Below the pieces are notes generated by a model. That model had not been told where the DNA came from and ran no database searches. It was given only the letters and a program-made list of their open reading frames with translations. Made by a program: the position numbers and the translations under genes. A stretch of DNA of 41,877 nucleotides from Nocardioides jensenii JCM 1364 = NBRC 14755 (GTDB lineage: Bacteria > Actinomycetota > Actinomycetes > Propionibacteriales > Nocardioidaceae): the NCBI RefSeq assembly GCF_001552535.1, contig NZ_BCRJ01000044.1, forward strand, positions 1 through 41,877, in the 5' to 3' direction. Shown here in pieces: positions 36,050 through 41,877 of the stretch. How positions within the stretch are numbered: the stretch's first letter is position 1; each line of letters opens with the position of its first letter.

Positions 36050-37414
36050 ATGACTGAAACCTCCCCGCAGCCCCGTTCCGCCGAGACCTTCGCCGAGGCC
36101 GAGGACGCGCTGCTCTCCCGCTGGCCCGAGACCAAACTCGAGCCGAGCCTCGACCGGATCCGCGCCTTCACCGAGCTGTTGGGCGACCCGCAGGCGTCCT
36201 ACCCGGTGATCCACCTGACCGGCACCAACGGCAAGACCTCGACGTCGCGGATGATCGATTCGCTGCTGCGCACCATGAACCTGCGCACCGGACGCTTCAC
36301 CAGTCCGCACGTGGAGAAGATGAGTGAGCGGATCTCGATCGACGGTGAGCCTCTCGACGACGAGGCCTTCGTGCGCGCGTTCAACGATGTCGCCGGCTAC
36401 ACGCACCTGGTCGATGCCGACCAGCCGCACCCGTTGTCCTTCTTCGAGGCGGTGGTCGGCATGGCGTTCAGTGCCTTCGCCGATGCCCCGGTCGACGTGG
36501 CGATCGTCGAGGTCGGCATGGGCGGTTCGTGGGATGCCACCAACGTCGCCGACGGCCGGGTCGCGGTCGTCCTCCCGATCGCCATCGACCACGCCACGTA
36601 TCTCGGCGACAGCGTGACCGCGATTGCCCAGGAGAAGGCCGGCATCATCAAGGAGGGCGCACAGGTGATCATCGCCGAGCAGACCCCCGAGGTCGCCGAG
36701 GTGCTCCTGGCCCGCGCCGTCGAGGTGCACGCCACCGTGGCCCGCGAGGGCATGGAGTTCGGCGTGATCACCCGGGTGCCCGCGGTCGGCGGCCAGACGA
36801 TCTCCCTGCAGGGGCTCCGGGCCCGGTACGACGACCTCTTCCTCCCGCTCTACGGCGCCCACCAGGCCCAGAACGCCGCGGTGGCGCTGGCCACGGTCGA
36901 GGCGTTCGTCGGCGAGGACGCTCTCGACGACGCGATCGTGCGCGAGGCGCTCGCCGAGGTCACCTCCCCCGGACGGCTCGAGGTCATCCGCAGGAGTCCG
37001 ACGGTGGTGCTCGACGCCGCCCACAACCCGCACGGCGCCGAGGCGACCGCCGCAGCCCTGGAGGACTCCTTCGCGTTCTCGCCGCTGATCGGGGTGATCG
37101 GGGTGATGGCCGACAAGGACTACGAAGGACTGCTGGCCGCGTTCGAGCCGCACCTGTCGCACATCATCTGCACCCAGAACTCGACCGAGCGGGCGATGAG
37201 TGCCGAGTCCCTGGCCGAGGTGGCCCGCGAGGTCTTCGGTGAGGACCGGGTCACGGTGACCCCGCGGCTGGCCGATGCGATCGACCAGGCCGCCACCATG
37301 GCGGAGGCCGGCGAGGCGATCAGCGACGCGTTCGGTGCCGGCGGGGTGCTGGTGACCGGCTCCGTGGTCACCGTCGGCGAGGCGAGGTCGATGCTGAAGG
37401 GCCGCAACGCATGA
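36050..37414 (+). CDS. folC: Bifunctional folylpolyglutamate synthase/dihydrofolate synthase
   Basis: A 454-residue Mur-ligase-fold enzyme that adds glutamate to dihydropteroate and to folates. The P-loop is HLTGTNGKTSTSRMI (GTNGKTS). Other family blocks: FTSPHVEKMSERISIDGEP, FFEAVVGMAF, VEVGMGGSWDATN, the lysine region AQEKAGIIKEG, and the C-terminal VVLDAAHNPHGA. Length fits actinobacterial FolC. The DUF4233 gene starts inside the folC stop (ATGA), so they are coupled. This pairing is conserved in actinobacteria (Rv2447c-Rv2446c). The upstream extension of the frame is discarded. Confidence 0.94.
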   Translation: MTETSPQPRSAETFAEAEDALLSRWPETKLEPSLDRIRAFTELLGDPQASYPVIHLTGTNGKTSTSRMIDSLLRTMNLRTGRFTSPHVEKMSERISIDGEPLDDEAFVRAFNDVAGYTHLVDADQPHPLSFFEAVVGMAFSAFADAPVDVAIVEVGMGGSWDATNVADGRVAVVLPIAIDHATYLGDSVTAIAQEKAGIIKEGAQVIIAEQTPEVAEVLLARAVEVHATVAREGMEFGVITRVPAVGGQTISLQGLRARYDDLFLPLYGAHQAQNAAVALATVEAFVGEDALDDAIVREALAEVTSPGRLEVIRRSPTVVLDAAHNPHGAEATAAALEDSFAFSPLIGVIGVMADKDYEGLLAAFEPHLSHIICTQNSTERAMSAESLAEVAREVFGEDRVTVTPRLADAIDQAATMAEAGEAISDAFGAGGVLVTGSVVTVGEARSMLKGRNA

Positions 37415-37782
37415 GCGAGAGGCAGCGTTCACCGCGCCGGGGCATGTGTGCCGGCATCCTGTCGCTGGAGGCGATCGGCCTGGGCCTGACCACACCGGTG
37501 CTGATCACCCTCTCCGACGTGAGTGTCGCGGCGGCGTTGACGATCGGTCTCGGTCTGGCCGTCGCCTGCATCGTGGTGGCCGGAATGTTGCGCAAGGAGT
37601 GGGCCTACGGCGCGGGCTGGGCGATCCAGGTCGCGGCCATCGCGGTCGGCTTCCTGGTGCCGACGATGTTCTTCCTCGGCGGGCTCTTCGCGCTGCTGTG
37701 GGGCACGGCGTACTTCCTGGGCAAGAAGATCGAGCGCGAGCGCGCCGAGGCGTACGCCGCCTACGAAGCTGGAACTGACTGA
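37411..37782 (+). CDS. DUF4233 membrane protein
   Basis: A 123-residue protein with four hydrophobic helices (MCAGILSLEAIGLGLTTPVL, VAAALTIGLGLAVACIVVAG, YGAGWAIQVAAIAVGFLV and PTMFFLGGLFALLWGTAYFL) and a basic/acidic tail (KKIERERAEAYAAYEAG). It matches the DUF4233 family that almost always follows folC in actinobacteria. Function is unknown; the coupling suggests that it serves folate metabolism or simply travels with folC. It overlaps folC by 4 nt and is followed after 2 nt by the next membrane protein gene. Confidence 0.85.
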   Translation: MSERQRSPRRGMCAGILSLEAIGLGLTTPVLITLSDVSVAAALTIGLGLAVACIVVAGMLRKEWAYGAGWAIQVAAIAVGFLVPTMFFLGGLFALLWGTAYFLGKKIERERAEAYAAYEAGTD

Positions 37783-37784
37783 CG

Positions 37785-38276
37785 TTGCACCTCCCCGAGG
37801 GGTCGGGCTCCACGGTCTGGGCCATCTTCTTCGCCGTGGTGTTCCTGCGTGCCCAGGCGACCTACTGGATCGCCCGAGTGGTGACCCAGCAGGCGCTGGA
37901 CCACACCGCGCCGACGTCGGGCCCCGCCGCGAGGCTGCACGCGTGGCTGGAGGGCAGCTCGGCCCGCCGCGGCATCGAGTCCCTGCGCCGCTGGGGTGCG
38001 ATTGCCGTGCCGCTCTCGTTCCTCACCGTCGGCGCACAGACCGTGGTCAACGCCGGCGCCGGTGTGATCCGGATGCCGGCCTGGCGCTACACCCTGGTCA
38101 TGCTGCCCGGTTGTGCCGCCTGGGCGCTGGTCTGGACCACGATCGGGCTGTCCGCCTTCTACGCAGCGATCGGCTCGGGGCTCTCGACCCGCTGCGGGAT
38201 CGGCGTCGCCTTCGCGGTGGTGATCGTCGTGGGCCTGCTGATCGGGTTGGTGCGCCGCAGCCGGCGTACCGCCTGA
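37785..38276 (+). CDS. Small VTT/DedA-like membrane protein
   Basis: A 163-residue membrane protein read from a TTG start 2 nt after the DUF4233 stop. It shows a VTT (SNARE-associated/DedA) pattern: RRWGAIAVPLSFLTVGAQTVVNAGAGVIRMPAWRY split across a re-entrant and a membrane helix, then VMLPGCAAWALVWTTIGLSA, and a final helix GVAFAVVIVVGLLIGLV. It is shorter than canonical DedA proteins (about 200 aa). DedA proteins help flip undecaprenyl phosphate or phospholipids; that role is only inferred here. The TTG start is uncertain, but no better start fits the tight spacing. Confidence 0.7.
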   Translation: MHLPEGSGSTVWAIFFAVVFLRAQATYWIARVVTQQALDHTAPTSGPAARLHAWLEGSSARRGIESLRRWGAIAVPLSFLTVGAQTVVNAGAGVIRMPAWRYTLVMLPGCAAWALVWTTIGLSAFYAAIGSGLSTRCGIGVAFAVVIVVGLLIGLVRRSRRTA

Positions 38277-38306
38277 CCGGGGGCGCACCCTCGCCGCGTC
38301 GCTGGT

Positions 38307-38312
38307 TAGGCT
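38307..38312 (+). promoter_or_regulatory. -10 box, leaderless start of ndk
   Basis: TAGGCT followed by exactly 7 nt and the GTG. Although ndk follows the folC operon by 43 bp, it can start its own transcript. Confidence 0.6.
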
Positions 38313-38319
38313 GTGCGTC

Positions 38320-38748
38320 GTGAGCGAATCGATCGAACGGTCCCTGGTCCTGGTCAAGCCCGACGGCTACCGTCGCGGACTCAGCGGGGAGGTGCTGCGC
38401 CGCATCGAGGCCAAGGGCTACGTGCCGATCGCGCTCGCCGTGACCACCCCGACTCGCGAGCAGCTCGCGGCCCACTACGCCGAGCACGAGGGCAAGCCGT
38501 TCTACGAGCCCCTGGTCGAGTTCATGTCGTCGGGCCCGGTGACCGCCATGGTCATCGAGGGCCAGCGCTGCATCGAGGGGTTCCGGTCCCTGGCCGGCGC
38601 CACCGAGCCGACCGGCGCCCTGCCCGGCACCATCCGCGGCGACCTCGGCCGTGACTGGGGCCTCAAGGTGCAGCAGAACATCGTGCACGGCTCCGACTCC
38701 CCGGAGTCCTCCGCGCGCGAGATCGGCATCTGGTTCCCCGAGCTCTGA
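38320..38748 (+). CDS. ndk: Nucleoside diphosphate kinase
   Basis: A 142-residue enzyme that passes the gamma phosphate of ATP to nucleoside diphosphates through phosphohistidine H123 (QNIVHGSDSPESS). Other conserved parts are RSLVLVKPDGYRRGL (residues 7-21), the FYEPLVEFMSSGPV block and RGDLGRDW. Length is standard. The start is GTG with a leaderless -10 box. Its stop shares one base with the start of the lipoprotein gene downstream (TGATG). Confidence 0.96.
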   Translation: MSESIERSLVLVKPDGYRRGLSGEVLRRIEAKGYVPIALAVTTPTREQLAAHYAEHEGKPFYEPLVEFMSSGPVTAMVIEGQRCIEGFRSLAGATEPTGALPGTIRGDLGRDWGLKVQQNIVHGSDSPESSAREIGIWFPEL

Positions 38749-39734
38749 TGCGCCGCGCCGGTGCCGTCGCGCTGGCGCTGCTGCTCAGCCTGACCGCTTG
38801 TACGTCGACCTCCGGGGACTCTGATCCGTCGTCGGCCGAACCGGGCGATCGCTGTTCCGGCATCTCCCACGACGAGGTCCGCGGCGAGGTGCCGTCGTAC
38901 GGATCGAGGCGGTTGCGCTCCTTCCCAGTCGACCACGCGGTCTGTGCGGCGTACTGGATCAAGCAGGCCGATGACGATTTCGTGCCGCAGGGCCTGGCCC
39001 TGCGCGGACGCACGGCATTCGTCGGCGGCTACGGCTGGGTCCAGAACCGCACCGACCGCGCCTGCCAGATCGCCCGGGTGGACCTGCGCACCGGCCGCAC
39101 GGTGGGCTTCACCCCGAGGATCGAGGCGAACGTCTACGGTGACCGGCTCACCTTCTGCCGTCACGGCGGTGGCCTCGAGCTGACCGAGGACGGACTCTGG
39201 CTGGCCGAGGCGGAACGCCTGTGGCTGCTCGATCCCGATCGCATCGGCCGGGGTGACCCCGTGCTGCGGGTCTGGCGCATCGAGCCGGGGATCAAGGGAT
39301 CGACCCTGGTCATCCACAGGGGTCGACTCGGCTTCGCGGAGTACCGCTCCGTCGGTCGAGGTCACCTGACCTGGTTCGCGCTCGCCGACGTACGACGTCC
39401 GGGCGTCGACGACCTGCGCCATCGAGTCCGCGACTCCAGCGACGCGGGCGTGACCGGCCGGGGCCGGGTCCCGAACCGGGTGCAGGGCGTTGCCGGCGAC
39501 CGGACGGGTGTGTGGCACTCCTCCTCGCGGATCTCGTGCGGTGAGCTGCACGGACCCCGCGGCCAGGAGGTCGGGTCGGTCCCGGGCGCAGAGGACGTCG
39601 AGTTCCGTGGCCCGGACCTCTGGGTGGTCAGCGAGGCCGGGGCCAGGCACTGGATCGACGAAGACGCGGTGCCGATGCTGCTGCGCCTGGACCGGAGGGC
39701 CGTGATGCGGTCGTCCTCCACCTGCGACTTCTGA
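38748..39734 (+). CDS. Putative lipoprotein of unknown function
   Basis: A 328-residue exported protein. The signal peptide (MRRAGAVALALLLSLTAC) ends in lipobox L-T-A-C, so it should be lipidated on C18 and held on the outer face of the membrane. The mature part is about 310 residues and contains six more cysteines (CSGISH, VCAAYW, CQIARV, FCRHGG, ISCGEL, TCDF), probably forming disulfides. Repeated motifs such as FVPQGLALRGRTAFVGGY and LELTEDGLWLAEAERLWLLD suggest a beta-propeller-like fold, but I recognise no family. It overlaps ndk by one base and lies 65 bp before the two-component system, so it could be a sensory or processing partner; that is only contextual. Confidence 0.75.
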   Translation: MRRAGAVALALLLSLTACTSTSGDSDPSSAEPGDRCSGISHDEVRGEVPSYGSRRLRSFPVDHAVCAAYWIKQADDDFVPQGLALRGRTAFVGGYGWVQNRTDRACQIARVDLRTGRTVGFTPRIEANVYGDRLTFCRHGGGLELTEDGLWLAEAERLWLLDPDRIGRGDPVLRVWRIEPGIKGSTLVIHRGRLGFAEYRSVGRGHLTWFALADVRRPGVDDLRHRVRDSSDAGVTGRGRVPNRVQGVAGDRTGVWHSSSRISCGELHGPRGQEVGSVPGAEDVEFRGPDLWVVSEAGARHWIDEDAVPMLLRLDRRAVMRSSSTCDF

Positions 39735-39759
39735 GCCGACTTCTCCGCCGGTCGGCCCG

Positions 39760-39775
39760 TTCAGCGCGGATTCAG
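39760..39775 (+). promoter_or_regulatory. Direct repeat TTCAG-N6-TTCAG, candidate autoregulatory site
   Basis: TTCAG at 39760-39764 and again at 39771-39775 are repeated with an 11-bp period, the usual spacing for OmpR/PhoB-type regulators. The pair overlaps the expected -35 region of the response regulator's own promoter. Confidence 0.45.
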
Positions 39776-39786
39776 TCATGACCCGT

Positions 39787-39792
39787 CACAAT
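39787..39792 (+). promoter_or_regulatory. -10 box, leaderless start of response regulator gene
   Basis: CACAAT followed by exactly 7 nt and the ATG. Confidence 0.5.
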
Positions 39793-39799
39793 CGACCCC

Positions 39800-40477
39800 A
39801 TGCGTGTGCTGGTGATCGATGACGAGGTGCGGCTGGCCCGATCGCTGAAGATCGGGCTCGAAGCCGAGGGCATGGCCGTCGACGTCGCCCACGACGGCAC
39901 CGACGGCCTGTGGCTGGCGCGCGAGAACGACTACGCCGCGATCGTGCTCGACCTGATGCTGCCCGGGATCAACGGCTACAAGGTGTGCGCTGCCCTGCGC
40001 GCGGAGCAGAACTGGACGCCGATCCTGATGCTCACCGCGAAGGACGGGGAGTGGGACCAGGTGGAGGGTCTCGACACCGGTGCCGACGACTACCTGACCA
40101 AGCCGTTCTCGTTCCCGGTGCTGGTCGCCCGACTGCGTGCGGTCGCCCGGCGTGGTGCCACCGAACGGCCGACCGTCCTGGAGGCCGGTGACCTCCGGCT
40201 CGACCCGGCGGCCCGACGCGTGTGGCGCGGTGACGACGAGGTCGACCTGACCGCCCGTGAACACTCCCTGCTCGCGTTCCTGATGCGTCACCGCGGCGAC
40301 GTGGTCTCCAAACAGCAGATCCTCGAGGCCGTGTGGGACGTCAACTTCGAGGGGGACCCCAACATCGTCGAGGTCTACGTCCGCCACCTGCGCAACAAGA
40401 TCGACCGGCCGTTCGGCCGCGAAGCCATCGAGACCCTGCGCGGCGCGGGCTACCGGCTGGCGGGCAACGGTGGGTAG
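39800..40477 (+). CDS. OmpR-family response regulator
   Basis: A 225-residue regulator. The receiver domain (1-115) has the acidic pocket D7/D8, phospho-acceptor D51 in IVLDLMLPG and K101 in YLTKPFSF. The C-terminal winged helix (about 130-222) binds DNA (VDLTAREHSLLAFLMRHRGDVV, NIVEVYVRHLRNKID and ETLRGAGYRL). It is phosphorylated by the histidine kinase whose gene overlaps it by 8 nt. A direct repeat with 11-bp spacing in its own promoter suggests autoregulation. Confidence 0.94.
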   Translation: MRVLVIDDEVRLARSLKIGLEAEGMAVDVAHDGTDGLWLARENDYAAIVLDLMLPGINGYKVCAALRAEQNWTPILMLTAKDGEWDQVEGLDTGADDYLTKPFSFPVLVARLRAVARRGATERPTVLEAGDLRLDPAARRVWRGDDEVDLTAREHSLLAFLMRHRGDVVSKQQILEAVWDVNFEGDPNIVEVYVRHLRNKIDRPFGREAIETLRGAGYRLAGNGG

Positions 40478-41852
40478 GCGCGCCGGTCGACGGGCCTCGG
40501 TGCGGCTCCGGGCGACCATCGGCGCTCTCGTCGTCGTGGCCGTGGCGATGACGGCCGGTGCGGCCCTGCTGGTCGTGCTGCTGCGGCAGTCGCTCCTGGA
40601 CGGGCTGGAGACGAGTGCGGAACAACGTGCCTCCGACCTGGCCGACCAGATCGAGCGGAGCGGGCTGCCTTCCTCGCTCGACGACACGGACGACGGCGAG
40701 GAGGACGACGAGCCGGACGACGACGATGAGCCCGAGGACGTCGTCATCGTCGTCCGCGGGCCCGATGGAGCCGTCGTCCTCACCTCGCAGCCGGTGGCCG
40801 CCGGCCTCCCCGAGGACGATGCCCGAGGCGTCGAGCTGCACGGAGGAGACCACGACTACGTGGTGGCCGCCGAGGAGGCCGACACGGACCTGGGGGAGTA
40901 CGTGGTCAGCGTCGCCGTCTCCCAGGAGGACGCCGACGAGTCGACCGCCGCCCTGGTCCCGCTGCTGGCCGTTGGCCTGCCGGTCGTCCTGCTGGTCGTC
41001 GGGGCGACGGTGTGGGTCGTGGTCGGTCGGGCGCTGGCTCCGGTGGAGCGGATGCGCCGCGAGGTCGACCAGATCACCGGCGCCCGGCTCGGCACCCGGG
41101 TGGAGCCACCCGGTTCGCGCGACGAGATTCACCGCCTCGCGGTGACCATGAACGCGATGCTCGACCGCCTCGAGACGTCCCGTGATCGACAGCAGCGGTT
41201 CGTCTCCGACGCCAGTCACGAGCTGCGCTCGCCGCTGGCCGGCTTGCGACAGACGGCTGAGGTGTCGATCGCCCACCCGGGAGCGCTGCCCGAGGGCGAG
41301 CTGGCCCAGGCCGTGCTCGAGGAGTCCCTGCGCATGCAGCGGCTGGTCGACCAGATGCTGCTGCTGACCCGGGCCGACGAGAGCGGGGGCGCCGGGCCGA
41401 CCCGCGAGGTCGACCTCGACGACCTCGCGCTGGCCGAGGTCGAGCGGGCTCGTCGTCTGCACCCCACGCTGGGCGTCGACGGCTCGTCGATAGCACCGGG
41501 ACGCGTGCTCGGCGACCGGGCGGCGCTGGCCCAGGTGACCCGCAATCTGGTCGACAACGCTGCCCGACACGCTGCCACCCGGGTGCAGGTGGCGGTCGGC
41601 ACCGACGCCACCACCGTGTGGTTGAGCGTCGACGACGACGGCTCCGGCGTGCCCGAGGCCGAGCGGGAGCGCATCTTCGAGCGATTCGTGCGGCTCGACG
41701 AGGCACGGGCTCGCGACGACGGCGGCTCCGGGCTCGGGTTGGCCATCGTGCGTGAGATCGCCCGCGCCCACGGGGGAGAGGCCAGCGTCTCCCGTGCGCC
41801 GGGCGGTGGCGCCAGGTTCGTCGTACACCTCCCCGCCGCGGCGGGCGCCTGA
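40470..41852 (+). CDS. Sensor histidine kinase with highly acidic extracytoplasmic loop
   Basis: A 460-residue membrane kinase. Helix 1 is at about residues 16-38 and helix 2 at about 163-186 (LLAVGLPVVLLVVGATVWVV), enclosing an external sensor of about 120 residues. Within it, residues 71-90 are DDTDDGEEDD then EPDDDDEPED: 16 of 20 are Asp or Glu. A HAMP linker follows (ALAPVERMRREVDQITG). The phospho-histidine is H250 in SDASHELRSPLAG. ATP-site boxes are QVTRNLVDNAARH, DDGSGVPEAE, FERFVRL and GSGLGLAIV. The start is a GTG inside the response regulator gene. The acidic loop could bind divalent cations or cationic peptides; this is an inference from composition only. The gene is complete and ends 25 nt before the window edge. 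Confidence 0.93.
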   Translation: MGRRAGRRASVRLRATIGALVVVAVAMTAGAALLVVLLRQSLLDGLETSAEQRASDLADQIERSGLPSSLDDTDDGEEDDEPDDDDEPEDVVIVVRGPDGAVVLTSQPVAAGLPEDDARGVELHGGDHDYVVAAEEADTDLGEYVVSVAVSQEDADESTAALVPLLAVGLPVVLLVVGATVWVVVGRALAPVERMRREVDQITGARLGTRVEPPGSRDEIHRLAVTMNAMLDRLETSRDRQQRFVSDASHELRSPLAGLRQTAEVSIAHPGALPEGELAQAVLEESLRMQRLVDQMLLLTRADESGGAGPTREVDLDDLALAEVERARRLHPTLGVDGSSIAPGRVLGDRAALAQVTRNLVDNAARHAATRVQVAVGTDATTVWLSVDDDGSGVPEAERERIFERFVRLDEARARDDGGSGLGLAIVREIARAHGGEASVSRAPGGGARFVVHLPAAAGA

Positions 41853-41877
41853 TCGATGGAGAAGTTCCGGCCTGTGG

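Overview
The window is chromosomal DNA of a high-GC Gram-positive actinobacterium, most likely a Nocardioides-type member of the Propionibacteriales (an inference from gene content and GC-rich third codon positions; no rRNA is present to settle it). Almost all the space is coding. I support 42 protein genes and two tRNAs. I see no insertion sequence, prophage, CRISPR array, toxin-antitoxin pair or other recognisable mobile or defence system. From memory, the gene set and much of the order match the mycobacterial Rv2478c-Rv2445c neighbourhood (ssb-like gene, EttA, truncated haemoglobin, pepN, DsbA-like protein, rpiB, nei-type glycosylase, tig, clpP1-clpP2-clpX, valS, folC, DUF4233, ndk).

Layout. 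1-4.6 kb: single-stranded DNA-binding protein, a SigE-type sigma factor with a membrane partner on the minus strand, the ribosome-associated ABC-F protein EttA and a MarR regulator. 4.7-9.7 kb: thiolase, double hot-dog thioesterase, truncated haemoglobin O, OsmC peroxiredoxin, MscS channel, and a small membrane protein with a DUF5130 protein. 9.8-15.5 kb: aminopeptidase N, ChrA-type transporter, a DsbA-like mycothiol-dependent oxidoreductase and a secreted peptidoglycan amidase. 15.6-20.8 kb: GOLPH3-like protein divergent from a lysophospholipid acyltransferase, methionyl-tRNA synthetase, a membrane-anchored trypsin-like protease with PDZ domain, and a LURP-one protein. 20.8-24.2 kb: esterase, rpiB, Fpg/Nei glycosylase, SpoIIE-type phosphatase. 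24.3-31.4 kb: tRNA-Gly, tRNA-Pro, trigger factor, a three-gene lipase cassette, then clpP1-clpP2-clpX. 31.5-41.9 kb: a His-rich secreted protein, valS, a GNAT acetyltransferase, folC-DUF4233-VTT protein-ndk-lipoprotein, and an OmpR-type two-component system.

How the genes fit together. Trigger factor, ClpP1P2, ClpX and PepN form a protein folding and turnover block. Haemoglobin O, OsmC and the DsbA-like protein form a thin redox layer. PlsC, GOLPH3-like, LURP-one, esterase and lipase genes touch lipids.

The strongest sequence-level pattern is regulatory. At least 18 start codons sit 6 or 7 nt after a YANNNT hexamer, as expected for leaderless transcripts. This pattern also fixes several start codons. 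The most distinctive local system is the cassette between tig and clpP1. It holds a lipase-like pseudoenzyme that has lost its serine nucleophile, then an intact paralogue fused translationally to an SRPBCC protein. The intact paralogue's promoter is enclosed in a perfect 14-bp inverted repeat that looks like a dedicated operator. I do not see a clearly new multi-gene system; most of the window is conserved housekeeping sequence.
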